The translations under genes and the position numbers were made by a program. A stretch of 64,000 nt of DNA from Lysobacter avium (GTDB lineage: Bacteria > Pseudomonadota > Gammaproteobacteria > Xanthomonadales > Xanthomonadaceae), in contig NZ_CP063657.1 of assembly GCF_015209745.1 (NCBI RefSeq), forward strand, positions 1,240,001-1,304,000, in the 5' to 3' direction. Under the pieces are notes generated by a model. The model saw nothing but the letters and a program-made list of their open reading frames with translations, searched no databases and was not told the DNA's origin. Shown one piece after another: positions 55,672 through 64,000 of this stretch. Position 1 is the stretch's first letter, and each line of letters begins with the position of its first letter.

Positions 55672-57555
55672 TCAGCGATATCCCGCGGCCTGAAGTTCGA
55701 ACAGTTCCGCATAGCGGCCGCCGGCGGCAAGCAGCTCCTCGTGGGTGCCGCTTGCCTCCAGCCCGCCGTCGGCCAGCACCAGGATCCGGTCGGCCATGCG
55801 AACGCTGGAAAACCGGTGCGAGATCAGCACGGCGGTCTTTTCCGCGGACAATTCCTTGAATCGCTGGAAGACCTCGAACTCGGCCCGCGCGTCCAGCGCC
55901 GCAGTCGGCTCGTCGAGGATCATCACCTGCGCATCGCGCATGTAGGCGCGGGCGATCGCGATCTTCTGCCACTCGCCGCCGGACAGGTCCACGCCGGTCT
56001 TGAAACGGCGCCCGATCAGCTGCTCGTAGCGGTCAGGCAGGCGCTCGATCATGTCTTCCGCCATTGCGCGTCGCGCGGACTCGCGGATGCGGCCGTGATC
56101 GTCCATCGCGTTGATCTGGCCGACGCCGATGTTCTCGCCCACGGTGAGGTGGTAGCGCACGAAGTCCTGGAAGATCACGCCGACGTTGGCGCGGAGCTCG
56201 TCGAGGTCGTATTCGCGCAGGTCGCGCCCGTCCAGCAGGATGCGGCCTTCGACCGGGTCGTAGAGACGTGCGAGCAGCTTCACCAGCGTGGTCTTGCCCG
56301 CACCGTTCTCGCCGACCAGGGCAAGCACCTCGCCAGCGCGCAGCTCGAAGTCCAGACCCCGCAGTGCCCACTTGTTGGCGTCCGGATAGCGGAAGCCAAC
56401 GTTCTCGAACACGAAGCCGCTGCGTATCGGCTGCGGGAACGCAACGGGGTCAGTGGGAGAGATAATCCGGGGCTGGGTGGCGAAAAACGAGAACAGGTCG
56501 TCCAGGTACAGCGCCTGCCCGGCAACCTGGGAGAAGCCGACCAGCAGGCCCTCCAGCAGCTGGCGCAGACGGCGAAAGCTGCCGGCCAGGAAGGTCAGGT
56601 CGCCGATGCTGAAGTCCCCGCGCACGGTGCGCCAGGCGATGTAGGCGTAGGCCGCGTAGTACCCCAGCGTCCCCAGCGCCGCCAGCGCTGAACCCCACAG
56701 CGCGCGTCGACGGGCAAGCGCGCGGTTGACGAGGTAGAACTTGTCAGCCAGCTCGGTGTAGCGGGCCACCAGGAAGCGGTGGAGGTTGAAGATCTTGACC
56801 TCTTTGGCCGTCTCCACGCTCGCGCCCATCTGGCGCACGTACTCCAGCTGCCGGCGCTCGGGCGTCCAGGCGAAGTTGATCGAGTAGCCCAGCGCGTTGA
56901 AATGCGCCTCGCCCAGGAAGGCCGGAATGAGGGCCACCGCGAGCAGGGCGATCAGCCACGGCGCGTACACCAGCAGGCCGATCGCGAAGCTGACCACCGT
57001 GATCGCGTCCTGCAACTGGCCGAACAGCTGGCTGAGCAGGTTTTGCCGCCCCATCGTCTGGCGCCGCGCGCGATCGAGCTTGTCCTGCAGGTCGGGATCC
57101 TCGAAGTCCTGCAGGTCCAGGGTCGCGGCATGTTCCATCAGGCGCACGCTGGTCGCGTTGGTGAAAAGCTCCGAGAGCAGTCCGTCGCCGTAACTGGTCA
57201 GTCGTCCCAGCAGGTCCGAGGCGATCGCCAGCCCGAACTCCATCGCCAGCAATGTCGCCAGGTAATTCAGCTGGCCGCTCTGCCACGCCACCTGGAGGGT
57301 GTCGAAAACGTTGCCTATGGCGACCAGGCGGATCGCCTCGTCGATGATCAGCTTGCCGATGTAGAGCGTGGCGATCGGCACGAGCGCGCGCACCACGCGC
57401 AGGCCGAGGGTCACGAGTGTCAGCGACCGGCTGGTCGCCCAGATCATGCGCAGGAAAGGCGGGAGGTTTCGCAGTGCGTCGAAGCGCTCGCGCAGCGAGG
57501 GCTTGGCGCTGGGGCGGCGGAGCGGGCCGTGGGCGGCCGTCTTCGTCTCAGCCAT
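55672..57555 (-). CDS. ABC exporter, fused membrane and ATPase domains
   Basis: The 627-residue half-transporter has an N-terminal membrane domain of about six helices (residues 35-330) and a C-terminal ATPase domain. Motifs are Walker A 'G-E-N-G-A-G-K-T-T-L' near 405, Q-loop 'F-Q-D-F-V-R-Y' near 455, signature 'L-S-G-G-E-W-Q-K-I-A-I-A-R-A' near 525, Walker B 'V-M-I-L-D-E-P-T-A-A-L-D' near 545 and 'S-H-R-F-S'. The variant signature S-G-G-E-W and the long first region resemble exporters of the peptide/lipid type. The cargo is unknown. It converges with the DUF488 gene. Confidence 0.93.
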   Translation of the reverse strand: MAETKTAAHGPLRRPSAKPSLRERFDALRNLPPFLRMIWATSRSLTLVTLGLRVVRALVPIATLYIGKLIIDEAIRLVAIGNVFDTLQVAWQSGQLNYLATLLAMEFGLAIASDLLGRLTSYGDGLLSELFTNATSVRLMEHAATLDLQDFEDPDLQDKLDRARRQTMGRQNLLSQLFGQLQDAITVVSFAIGLLVYAPWLIALLAVALIPAFLGEAHFNALGYSINFAWTPERRQLEYVRQMGASVETAKEVKIFNLHRFLVARYTELADKFYLVNRALARRRALWGSALAALGTLGYYAAYAYIAWRTVRGDFSIGDLTFLAGSFRRLRQLLEGLLVGFSQVAGQALYLDDLFSFFATQPRIISPTDPVAFPQPIRSGFVFENVGFRYPDANKWALRGLDFELRAGEVLALVGENGAGKTTLVKLLARLYDPVEGRILLDGRDLREYDLDELRANVGVIFQDFVRYHLTVGENIGVGQINAMDDHGRIRESARRAMAEDMIERLPDRYEQLIGRRFKTGVDLSGGEWQKIAIARAYMRDAQVMILDEPTAALDARAEFEVFQRFKELSAEKTAVLISHRFSSVRMADRILVLADGGLEASGTHEELLAAGGRYAELFELQAAGYR

Positions 57556-57873
57556 GCCGGTCTACCCGTCGCCAATGCGCGCGGCTCGGTCCGCCGAGCC
57601 CCTCACGGCTGGTCAGGGCTCGGGTATGAGGAAAGCTGGAATCCAAAGGTCGTCCATCCTGCGGGCGAAGGCACGCGATTGCACCTGCTTGTCAGGGCGC
57701 AATTCTGCCAATCCCGGTCTCTCCGGCGCGTGAATCAAGGACCACCGCTGGAGCAACCCCTTCGTAGGCCGCCGAGGATTTTCCCGCTCGCCTGATCAGG
57801 GTCAAGGCGCAGGCGATCATTTGAACCCATGCTGCATCCACTCGATATCCACGCTCATCAGGAGTTGAAGTCC
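57556..57873. other. Intergenic region before the HMA-domain gene
   Basis: These 318 bases separate the divergent ABC exporter and HMA genes. I see no gene here. The only recognisable element is a partial FNR-like box (annotated separately) near the HMA end. An in-frame ATG at 57829 could lengthen the HMA protein, but it has no ribosome site. Confidence 0.5.
57792..57805 (+). promoter_or_regulatory. Possible weak ANR/FNR box before the HMA gene
   Basis: CTGATCAGGGTCAA matches TTGAT-N4-ATCAA at eight of ten fixed bases and is centred about 75 bases before the HMA ATG. No clear -10 was seen at the expected distance, so this is tentative. Confidence 0.3.
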
Positions 57874-58113
57874 ATGTTGCTCGAAGTTGAAAAGATCACC
57901 TGCGACAAGTGCGGTGACGCCATCCAGAAAGCCATCCTCGCGCAGGACCCCACCGCGCAGGTCACCGTCAACGTCGCCGACCAGCAGGTTCGCGTCGAAG
58001 GTTTAATCACCCAGCAGCAGGCCATCGATGCGCTGGTCGCAGCGGGCTACCCTGCCAGCAACGCGGCACCGCACAGTGGCGAAGGCAGCGACTGCTGCGG
58101 TGGCTGCTCCTGA
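57874..58113 (+). CDS. Heavy-metal-associated (HMA) domain protein
   Basis: This 79-residue protein is a single HMA-type metal-binding domain. The metal loop 'C-D-K-C-G' lies near residue 10, with the ferredoxin-like continuation 'A-Q-V-T-V-N-V-A-D-Q-Q-V-R-V-E-G' and 'A-L-V-A-A-G-Y-P-A'. The C-terminus adds a second Cys cluster 'C-C-G-G-C', a possible extra metal site. Copper or another soft metal is likely. AGGAG lies nine bases before the ATG at 57874. No metal ATPase gene is nearby. Confidence 0.85.
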   Translation: MLLEVEKITCDKCGDAIQKAILAQDPTAQVTVNVADQQVRVEGLITQQQAIDALVAAGYPASNAAPHSGEGSDCCGGCS

Positions 58114-58241
58114 TTGACAGGGGAGGGCTGGCGGCGGGAGAGGCCGCCAGCCATCGGGGCAAGTGCCGCCAGGGCGGCGCGCGCCCGTTGGAGCCCGGGC
58201 CGTTAGAATGACAACCCCTCCGCCAGCCTGAAGTCCGCGCC

Positions 58242-59801
58242 GTGAGCAATGCCGCCAACCCGTCTGCCGTCCACCAGCCCGTCTCGATCCGGCAGGAGCA
58301 CTTCATCCAGTCCGTTGCCGACGCGTTGCAGTACATCTCGTACTACCACCCGGTGGACTACATCAAGAGCCTCGCGGCGGCCTACGAGCGTGAGGAAAGT
58401 GCCGCGGCCAAGGATGCGATCGCGCAGATCCTGATCAACTCGCGCATGTGCGCCGAAGGCCACCGGCCGATCTGCCAGGACACGGGCATTGTTACGGTGT
58501 TCCTGGAAATCGGCATGGACGTGCGCTGGGATGACGCCACCATGGGCGTCGAGGACATGGTCCACGAGGGCGTGCGCCGCGCCTACGCCCATCCCGACAA
58601 CAAGCTCCGCGCCAGCGTGCTGGCCGATCCGGCTGGCAAGCGCATCAACACCCGGGACAACACGCCTGGCGTGGTCAACGTCAAGGTCGTTCCCGGCCAT
58701 ACGGTCGATGTGATCGTCGCAGCCAAGGGCGGCGGCTCGGAGGCCAAGGCCAAATTCGCCATGCTCAACCCCTCCGACTCCGTGGTCGACTGGGTGATGA
58801 AGACCGTGCCGACGATGGGTGCAGGCTGGTGCCCGCCGGGCATGCTGGGGATCGGCATCGGCGGTACCGCGGAGAAGGCGATGCTGCTGGCGAAGGAATC
58901 GCTGATGGAGCCGATCGACATCACCGAGCTGAAAGCGCGCGGCGCGTCCAACCGCGCCGAAGAGCTGCGGATCGAGCTGTTCGACAAGGTCAACGGCCTG
59001 GGCATCGGCGCCCAGGGCCTCGGCGGCCTGACCACGGTGCTGGACGTCAAGGTCAAGGATTTCCCGACGCACGCGGCCAACCTGCCCGTGGCGCTGATTC
59101 CCAACTGCGCCGCCACCCGCCACGCCCACTTCACCCTGGACGGCAGCGGTCCGGTGATGCTGGACCCGCCGTCACTGGAAGACTGGCCGCAGCTCACCTA
59201 TGACGCATCCAAGGGCCGCCGCGTGGATCTCGATACGGTCACCGCCGAGGATGTTGCCAGCTGGCAACCCGGTGAGACGATCCTGCTCAACGGCAAGTTG
59301 CTGACCGGCCGCGACGCGGCGCACAAGCGCATTGTCGGCATGCTCGATGCCGGCGAGCCGCTGCCGGTCGACTTCAAGGGTCGCTTCATTTACTACGTCG
59401 GTCCGGTCGATCCGGTCCGCGACGAAGTCGTGGGACCGGCCGGTCCGACCACCGCGACGCGCATGGACAAGTTCACCGAGCAGGTGCTCAGCCAGACCGG
59501 CCTGCTGGGCATGGTCGGCAAGGCCGAGCGGGGCAGCGAGGCCATCGAATCTATCCGCCGCCACAAGTCCGTGTACCTCATGGCCGTGGGCGGCGCCGCG
59601 TATCTGGTCTCGAAGGCGATCAAGGCCGCGCGCGTGGTCGCGTTCGAGGATCTTGGGATGGAAGCGATCTACGAGTTCACCGTGCAGGACATGCCGGTGA
59701 CCGTTGCAGTGGATTCAACCGGCGAGTCGGTGCACGTCACCGGTCCGCGCGAGTGGCAGGCACGGATCGGCACGATCCCACTGCAGTTGGCAGAAGCCTG
59801 A
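58242..59801 (+). CDS. Fumarate hydratase, class I (iron-sulfur)
   Basis: This 519-residue single-chain class I fumarase interconverts fumarate and malate in the citric acid cycle. Cluster cysteines are in 'I-C-Q-D-T-G' near residue 78, 'G-W-C-P-P-G-M-L-G-I-G-I-G-G' near 200 and 'P-N-C-A-A-T-R-H' near 289. The C-terminal half matches the beta-type domain ('G-K-L-L-T-G-R-D-A-A-H-K-R' near 352; 'G-P-V-D-P' near 388; 'G-A-A-Y-L-V-S-K-A-I-K' near 452). The start is a GTG with only a weak ribosome site. Confidence 0.95.
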   Translation: MSNAANPSAVHQPVSIRQEHFIQSVADALQYISYYHPVDYIKSLAAAYEREESAAAKDAIAQILINSRMCAEGHRPICQDTGIVTVFLEIGMDVRWDDATMGVEDMVHEGVRRAYAHPDNKLRASVLADPAGKRINTRDNTPGVVNVKVVPGHTVDVIVAAKGGGSEAKAKFAMLNPSDSVVDWVMKTVPTMGAGWCPPGMLGIGIGGTAEKAMLLAKESLMEPIDITELKARGASNRAEELRIELFDKVNGLGIGAQGLGGLTTVLDVKVKDFPTHAANLPVALIPNCAATRHAHFTLDGSGPVMLDPPSLEDWPQLTYDASKGRRVDLDTVTAEDVASWQPGETILLNGKLLTGRDAAHKRIVGMLDAGEPLPVDFKGRFIYYVGPVDPVRDEVVGPAGPTTATRMDKFTEQVLSQTGLLGMVGKAERGSEAIESIRRHKSVYLMAVGGAAYLVSKAIKAARVVAFEDLGMEAIYEFTVQDMPVTVAVDSTGESVHVTGPREWQARIGTIPLQLAEA

Positions 59802-59820
59802 CCGCGGACCAGGGTCGGCC

Positions 59821-61011
59821 TCAGAACCACTCCAGCAGCGAGATCCCCAGGCCGACCTGGGTGGAGCGGTGGTTGTAGTCGATCAGGCTCTCGCCATAGC
59901 CATCGAACACCTGCACGTGGCCGCGCAGCGTGCGGGTCAGCGGGAAACCCCAGTCGAACTGCAACGCCCCGCGCGAATCGCTGCCGGTACGAAGGGAATG
60001 CCGCGCCATCAAGGCGAACTCGTGCCCGTCGCGCACATGCACCAGCGTTGCATCGGCCCGGCCCATGTAGTTCTCGATGTCGGGGTTGTCGTCGTCGCTG
60101 CCGTCCGACAGCCGCCACCATGGCCGCACCATCAGCGCCCAGTCCTCGCGATCCATGCCGATGTTGACCATCACCCGGTTCCAACTGCGCGAAAGCGGAT
60201 CGGCACGCCCGTTGGACTGGTGGTTGACACCAACACCCAGCATCCGCCCGCGCCAGCCGCCGGGCAGCCCGTAGTTGTTGCGGAAGACCAGCATGACCTC
60301 CGGCTCGTAGTTGGATTCGCGAAACGGGCGCGAATCGTCGCCCTGGTAGACCTGCCAGTGGGAGGTCTGCGTGTAGCCCATCCAGAGGTCGCCGTTGTTG
60401 CCGATCAGGTTCTCAAGTGCCTTGGTCTTGAAGCTGACCTGGAACTTGGCTTCAACGCTTTTCAGCGAAACCGGCTGCGCGGGAATGTTGGCATCGGAGC
60501 TGGTGGGATGCTTGTTGGGGCTGCTGTTCCAGACGGCCGGCAGCAGGTACACCGGCTTGTAGGCGCGCAGGTTGAAAATGCCCAGCTTGGAATCGCGCGC
60601 CAACTCCCAGCGACTGTCCAGCAATCCTCCCTTGCCTGCGTTGGCAATGCGCTCAACCAGTGCGTCGTCACCGGTATCGGTGCTGAAAAGGTTGCCGGCC
60701 ACCAGACGCGCCCTTGCCGCGGCGGGGGTGGCCGCGCCGTCCTGGACATCCTGCGCCGCCCGCGCGGCCCGCTTCTCGCGTGCGGAATCCGCATCGCTGT
60801 CAGCGCGAGCGGTGTCGGTCGCGCGGCGCGCAAACACGTTGTCGTAGCAGGCCAGCCTTTCCACATCCAGGCCCAGCGCGGCGCAGGCTTCCGGGGTCGC
60901 GGGGAGTTCTGGCGACATCAGGTCCTGGGCGGAGGCCGGAGCCACGACGGCGAGCGACGCCAGGATAAAGAAAGGCAGCAAAGCAGGGCGGATGGCGGCG
61001 GATGGCATCAC
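59821..61011 (-). CDS. pldA: Outer membrane phospholipase A (OMPLA)
   Basis: PldA hydrolyses phospholipids in the outer membrane. The 396-residue protein has a signal peptide ending near residue 28 and an N-terminal extension of about 100 residues with two cysteines. A 12-strand barrel follows with the catalytic block 'G-V-N-H-Q-S-N-G-R-A-D-P-L-S-R-S-W-N-R', which contains the His, Ser and Asn of the OMPLA active site. Other marks are 'Y-K-P-V-Y-L-L-P' and 'S-F-K-T-K'; the chain ends in Trp-Phe, fitting outer-membrane insertion. It converges with the fumarase gene and follows the MscS gene by 19 bases. Confidence 0.94.
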   Translation of the reverse strand: MMPSAAIRPALLPFFILASLAVVAPASAQDLMSPELPATPEACAALGLDVERLACYDNVFARRATDTARADSDADSAREKRAARAAQDVQDGAATPAAARARLVAGNLFSTDTGDDALVERIANAGKGGLLDSRWELARDSKLGIFNLRAYKPVYLLPAVWNSSPNKHPTSSDANIPAQPVSLKSVEAKFQVSFKTKALENLIGNNGDLWMGYTQTSHWQVYQGDDSRPFRESNYEPEVMLVFRNNYGLPGGWRGRMLGVGVNHQSNGRADPLSRSWNRVMVNIGMDREDWALMVRPWWRLSDGSDDDNPDIENYMGRADATLVHVRDGHEFALMARHSLRTGSDSRGALQFDWGFPLTRTLRGHVQVFDGYGESLIDYNHRSTQVGLGISLLEWF

Positions 61012-61030
61012 AATTTTGTGCTCATGGAGT

Positions 61031-62398
61031 TCAGGATTCCGGTGACATCAGGTCTTCGGGAGAGTGTGCGCGTTGCTCGTCGGCGAGCTGCTGGTCGATG
61101 TCGCGGTTGATGGAGGTGTCCTGGGGCGCGCTATCCGGGCTTTCGTCCAGGGCCACCGCTTCGGCTGCAGTGGGCTCGGCGGCTGAGGCGGAGGCGTCCG
61201 GGCCGGGCATCGAGACGACGTGCTGGACGGAGCGCGGCATCTGGATACCGGCAAGGAAGAAGCCGTTGCGCACCGCGCGGATCGCCGCGCTGCGAACACC
61301 CCCGAGGTCGTTCTGGCGCTGGTCGATCCAGCCAAAAAACTGGATGCGGATCTCGTTGCCATCATAGCTGTTGATGATCGAGGACGGTCGCGGATCGAGC
61401 AGCACGCCGTCTATGCCGGCAATGCGTTGCAGGCCCACCTCCTGCGCGGTGCCCATCGACGACGCGCCATCCACCGGAATCACGAAGTCAAAGCGCCGCC
61501 GTGGATTGCTGGTGAAGTTGAGCACCACCGACTTGAACACCAGCGAGTTGGGCAGGCTGAGTCGGTTTCCGTCCAGTGTCATCAGGATAGTCGCGCGCGA
61601 GGTAAGGGCGACGACCTTGCCTTCGTAGGACTCGATGCGCAGGGTGTCGCCGGGTGAGAATGGGCGCCGCAGGCCCAACAGGACGCCGGCAACGTAATTC
61701 TCGGCAATGTCCTTGAATGCAAAGCCGAGCACCAGCCCGACGACTCCCGCCGAGCCGAGCACCGCACCGAGCAGCGAAGTCGCACCCAGCAGGTTCAGTG
61801 CGGCCAGCACACCGATGATCAACACCAGCCATTGAACGAGGTTGCGCGCCAGCCCGTTGATATAGGGGTTGCTGGTGTGCAGTTTGTGTTGACCGATGCG
61901 TCGGCCAAGCCAGCGCCCCAGCCACCAAGACCCCAGCACCATTGCCACCGCAACGATCAGCAGGGGCAGGGCCGACAACAGGCGGAAGACCTTGTCCATC
62001 GCGATAGCGGTCGCGGCGTCGAAGCGGTCGATCAGGTGCGTGGTGAGCGTCACCTGGTTCTCCACCGCGCTGATGCCGGGGTGTTGACTGGCAATCTGCT
62101 CGGCGAGTGTGCGGTCCTCCACCTCCAACACGCTGCCCTCGAGGCGGGCAACGCCGCCGGTGACTGTCACGTTGACGTCCTGCATGCCGTCGGCTTTCTG
62201 CAGTCTGCGGGCAACCTGCAGGGTCAGCGCGTCGTCGTCAGGCACTTCTGTCGCATCGACCTCGTCCGAAGTGACCGTGGCGGCGACCCCAGCAGCTCCG
62301 CCGCCGGGCAGCGTGTCCTGCGCGGCAACGCCGAAAACAAGGAGCACCATCAATGCGCCGGCGAGCAGAATGGAGACGAGGCGCAACGACCTGGACAT
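61031..62398 (-). CDS. MscS-type channel with N-terminal BON domain
   Basis: The 455-residue protein has a signal peptide (to about 26) and a periplasmic BON domain (about 50-125; 'V-N-V-T-V-T-G-G-V-A-R-L-E-G-S-V'). Three membrane helices follow, the last being an MscS pore helix ('L-G-S-A-G-V-V-G-L-V-L-G-F-A-F-K-D' near 250). The MscS beta domain ('R-P-F-S-P-G-D-T-L-R-I' near 275; 'R-A-T-I-L-M-T-L-D-G-N' near 297) and an acidic C-terminal tail close the chain. GGAG precedes the ATG at 62398 by about eight bases; earlier in-frame starts overlap the phospholipase gene. Confidence 0.9.
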   Translation of the reverse strand: MSRSLRLVSILLAGALMVLLVFGVAAQDTLPGGGAAGVAATVTSDEVDATEVPDDDALTLQVARRLQKADGMQDVNVTVTGGVARLEGSVLEVEDRTLAEQIASQHPGISAVENQVTLTTHLIDRFDAATAIAMDKVFRLLSALPLLIVAVAMVLGSWWLGRWLGRRIGQHKLHTSNPYINGLARNLVQWLVLIIGVLAALNLLGATSLLGAVLGSAGVVGLVLGFAFKDIAENYVAGVLLGLRRPFSPGDTLRIESYEGKVVALTSRATILMTLDGNRLSLPNSLVFKSVVLNFTSNPRRRFDFVIPVDGASSMGTAQEVGLQRIAGIDGVLLDPRPSSIINSYDGNEIRIQFFGWIDQRQNDLGGVRSAAIRAVRNGFFLAGIQMPRSVQHVVSMPGPDASASAAEPTAAEAVALDESPDSAPQDTSINRDIDQQLADEQRAHSPEDLMSPES

Positions 62399-62420
62399 CA
62401 ACAAACTCCGGAGGGCTCGA

Positions 62421-63710
62421 TCACAACTGGGACTTGAAGGGCAGGGTAAAGCGCTCTGCCATTTTCTCCCGCCATGGCCGGTTGACCCACATCTCGTGGG
62501 TGTAGCGCTTGGCGGACTGCAGGTCATGCTCGAACACTGCCGTCATCGCCTGCGCAAAGTCGGCGTCGTAGATGTTCAGGCTCGCCTCGTCATTGAGCCG
62601 GAAGGAGCGGATATCGAAGTTGGTGGAGCCGACCGACGTCATCTCGCCGTCCACCACCAGCAGCTTGGTGTGCATCATGGTCGGCTGGTACTCGTGGATC
62701 TCCACGCCGTTGCGCAGCAGCGCGCCCCAGGTCGAACGCGACGACACCCGCACCGAGGCGGAGTCGATATGCGGCCCGGGCAGTAGCACGCGGATGCGGA
62801 CGCCGCGCTCGCGCGCGGCCAGGAGCGCTGCGATGATCAGCTCGTCTGGCACGAAGTAAGCCGCCGCCAGGTCGATGGACTGCTGCGCGGCGGCGATGGA
62901 CATGAGGTACATCAGGTGCATGCTCTCGCTGCCGCCGGCCGGCGAGGCGATGATCATGTGCGCGTCCATGTCGCCCACGGGCTCCAGCAGCGGAAAATAG
63001 GTCGGGCCGCTTAGCACCACGCCGGTTGTCTTGATCCAGTTGTCGTTGAAGGCCGCCTGGACCTGGGCGACGGCGGGTCCTTCGATGCGGAAGTGCATGT
63101 CGCGCCAGTGATCGGGATCCTCGGCTTTGCCTTCCCACTGGTCGGCGATGCCCACGCCACCGGTGAACCCGACGCGGCCGTCGATCACCAGCAGTTTGCG
63201 GTGGGTGCGATTGTTCATCCGGGTGAGGCTGTACCAGTGCAGCGGGCGGTAGCGCTGCACCTCAACCCCGGCATCCTCCATCGACTTGAGCAGTGCCTCA
63301 TCCATCTTCAGGCTGCCCACCCAGTCGATGGTCACGTGCACAGGCAGGCCCGCGCGTGCCCGCTCGGACAGCGCATCGCTGAACTCGCGGCCGATTTCGC
63401 CAGACCAGTAGATGTAGGTCTCAAAGGTGATCGAGGCTCGGGCGGAACGGATTGCCTCCAGCATCGCCGGGAAGATCTGGCGACCGTTGTTGAGTGCCTC
63501 CACCTTGTTGCCAGTCAGAATGCCCGGCCCGAGCATGACCGCCATCTCCCGCTCGTACTGTTCGTCACTGATCGCGTAGTGATGATCGATACGGCGCTCG
63601 ATATGCTTTTCAGAGGTGGTGAAGTTGAGCCCGATCACGACCACGACGGCAGTGACAAGCACGGTCAGCACGATGACCCACGTCATATGTTTACGGCTCC
63701 AGGACAGCAT
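62421..63710 (-). CDS. Phospholipase D / cardiolipin synthase-like protein
   Basis: The 429-residue enzyme has one N-terminal membrane helix (about 8-30) and two HKD motifs, 'T-H-R-K-L-L-V-I-D-G' near residue 168 and 'M-H-T-K-L-L-V-V-D-G' near 346, each followed by 'G-F-T-G-G' or 'G-S-T-N-F-D'. Two such motifs make the phosphatidyl-transfer site of cardiolipin synthases ClsA/ClsB; the family also includes phospholipases. The start is ATG 63710 behind AAGGGGAA. It lies just upstream of, and on the same strand as, the MscS and PldA genes, suggesting a membrane-lipid group. Confidence 0.9.
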   Translation of the reverse strand: MLSWSRKHMTWVIVLTVLVTAVVVVIGLNFTTSEKHIERRIDHHYAISDEQYEREMAVMLGPGILTGNKVEALNNGRQIFPAMLEAIRSARASITFETYIYWSGEIGREFSDALSERARAGLPVHVTIDWVGSLKMDEALLKSMEDAGVEVQRYRPLHWYSLTRMNNRTHRKLLVIDGRVGFTGGVGIADQWEGKAEDPDHWRDMHFRIEGPAVAQVQAAFNDNWIKTTGVVLSGPTYFPLLEPVGDMDAHMIIASPAGGSESMHLMYLMSIAAAQQSIDLAAAYFVPDELIIAALLAARERGVRIRVLLPGPHIDSASVRVSSRSTWGALLRNGVEIHEYQPTMMHTKLLVVDGEMTSVGSTNFDIRSFRLNDEASLNIYDADFAQAMTAVFEHDLQSAKRYTHEMWVNRPWREKMAERFTLPFKSQL

Positions 63711-63791
63711 GGGATTCCCCTTTTCCGCGGTCACTTTGAACAGGCGCTGCGTCGCGCAACGTGAAGATCGTGCGCGGAACGCGTGGGACCC

Positions 63792-64000
63792 TCAGAAAAA
63801 CCACGCGGCGGCAAAGATGCCGAGCATGGCGAAGACCACCCCGATCTTCATCACCGTCCCCACCAGCATCCCGAGCCATGTGCCGAAGCCGACACGGGCT
63901 GCCCGCCCGAGGTGGCGGTCATGCATCAGCTGTCCGGCCAGCGCACCCAGGAACGGCCCCGCCAGCAATCCGATGAGACCGAAGAAAAGACCGGCAACCG
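63792..64000 (-). CDS. DUF456 family membrane protein, N-terminus cut off by window edge
   Basis: Only the last 69 residues are in the window. They carry the conserved DUF456 blocks 'G-P-F-L-G-A-L-A-G-Q-L' and 'G-F-G-T-W-L-G-M-L-V-G-T-V-M-K', with two glycine-rich membrane segments, and end in Trp-Phe-Phe. These proteins are small integral membrane proteins of unknown function. The start lies beyond the right edge. Confidence 0.85.
   Translation of the reverse strand, partial: VAGLFFGLIGLLAGPFLGALAGQLMHDRHLGRAARVGFGTWLGMLVGTVMKIGVVFAMLGIFAAAWFF

Overview
The window is a GC-rich (roughly two-thirds G+C by eye), densely packed stretch of bacterial chromosome. Gene content and protein style (a nos cluster with an ApbE-type NosX, an AcnD-PrpF pair, an Lhr-type helicase/ligase repair cassette, recCBD in the order C-B-D, many xanthomonad-like accessory proteins) suggest a gammaproteobacterium of the Xanthomonadaceae/Lysobacteraceae (Lysobacter/Luteimonas/Pseudoxanthomonas-like). 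This placement is inference from protein style; no rRNA or tRNA gene is present to confirm it.

Layout. 1-4.1 kb: a cut-off membrane/coiled-coil protein, a PRC-barrel protein, a pyridoxamine-phosphate-oxidase-fold protein and a membrane PQQ glucose dehydrogenase. 4.2-15.1 kb: an anaerobic-respiration region with a lipoprotein azurin, a ferritin-like protein and, divergent from it, the nitrous oxide reductase operon nosR-nosZ-nosD-nosF-nosY-nosL-apbE(nosX), where D, F, Y and L are joined by ATGA start/stop overlaps. 15.3-22.0 kb: an M14-type peptidase, then the four-gene 'ligase-associated' DNA-repair cassette (MBL exonuclease, ATP-dependent ligase, DEXH helicase, PdeM phosphoesterase). 22.1-27 kb: a small basic protein, a YadA-like trimeric autotransporter, a sirtuin and a lipocalin, all on the minus strand. 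27-33.2 kb: acnD-prpF (2-methylcitrate cycle) and an M13 metallopeptidase. 33.3-33.6 kb: a pair of inverted-repeat elements. 33.6-42.9 kb: recC-recB-recD. 43-49.2 kb: OsmC, an orphan PAAR protein, a three-gene ABC efflux system, a MASE2-GGDEF cyclase, a DksA-like zinc-finger protein and an unknown protein. 49.2-57.6 kb: Tex, ferredoxin-NADP reductase, a universal stress protein with an upstream ANR/FNR box, a UbiB-family kinase, a DUF488 protein and an ABC exporter. 57.8-64 kb: a small HMA metal-binding protein, class I fumarase, phospholipase A1, a BON-MscS channel, a phospholipase D/cardiolipin synthase and a cut-off DUF456 membrane protein.

How the parts fit. NosZ reduces N2O in the periplasm; NosR (flavinylated by ApbE), NosDFY and NosL serve its electron supply and copper centres; the azurin is a plausible electron carrier nearby. 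The FNR-type box before the usp gene fits an oxygen-limited lifestyle. The two repair blocks (exonuclease-ligase-helicase-phosphoesterase and RecBCD) are independent operons. No CRISPR array, phage, insertion sequence or convincingly new multigene system was seen. The most unusual non-coding feature is the pair of oppositely oriented inverted-repeat elements upstream of recC, which share core sequences but carry different hairpin arms.
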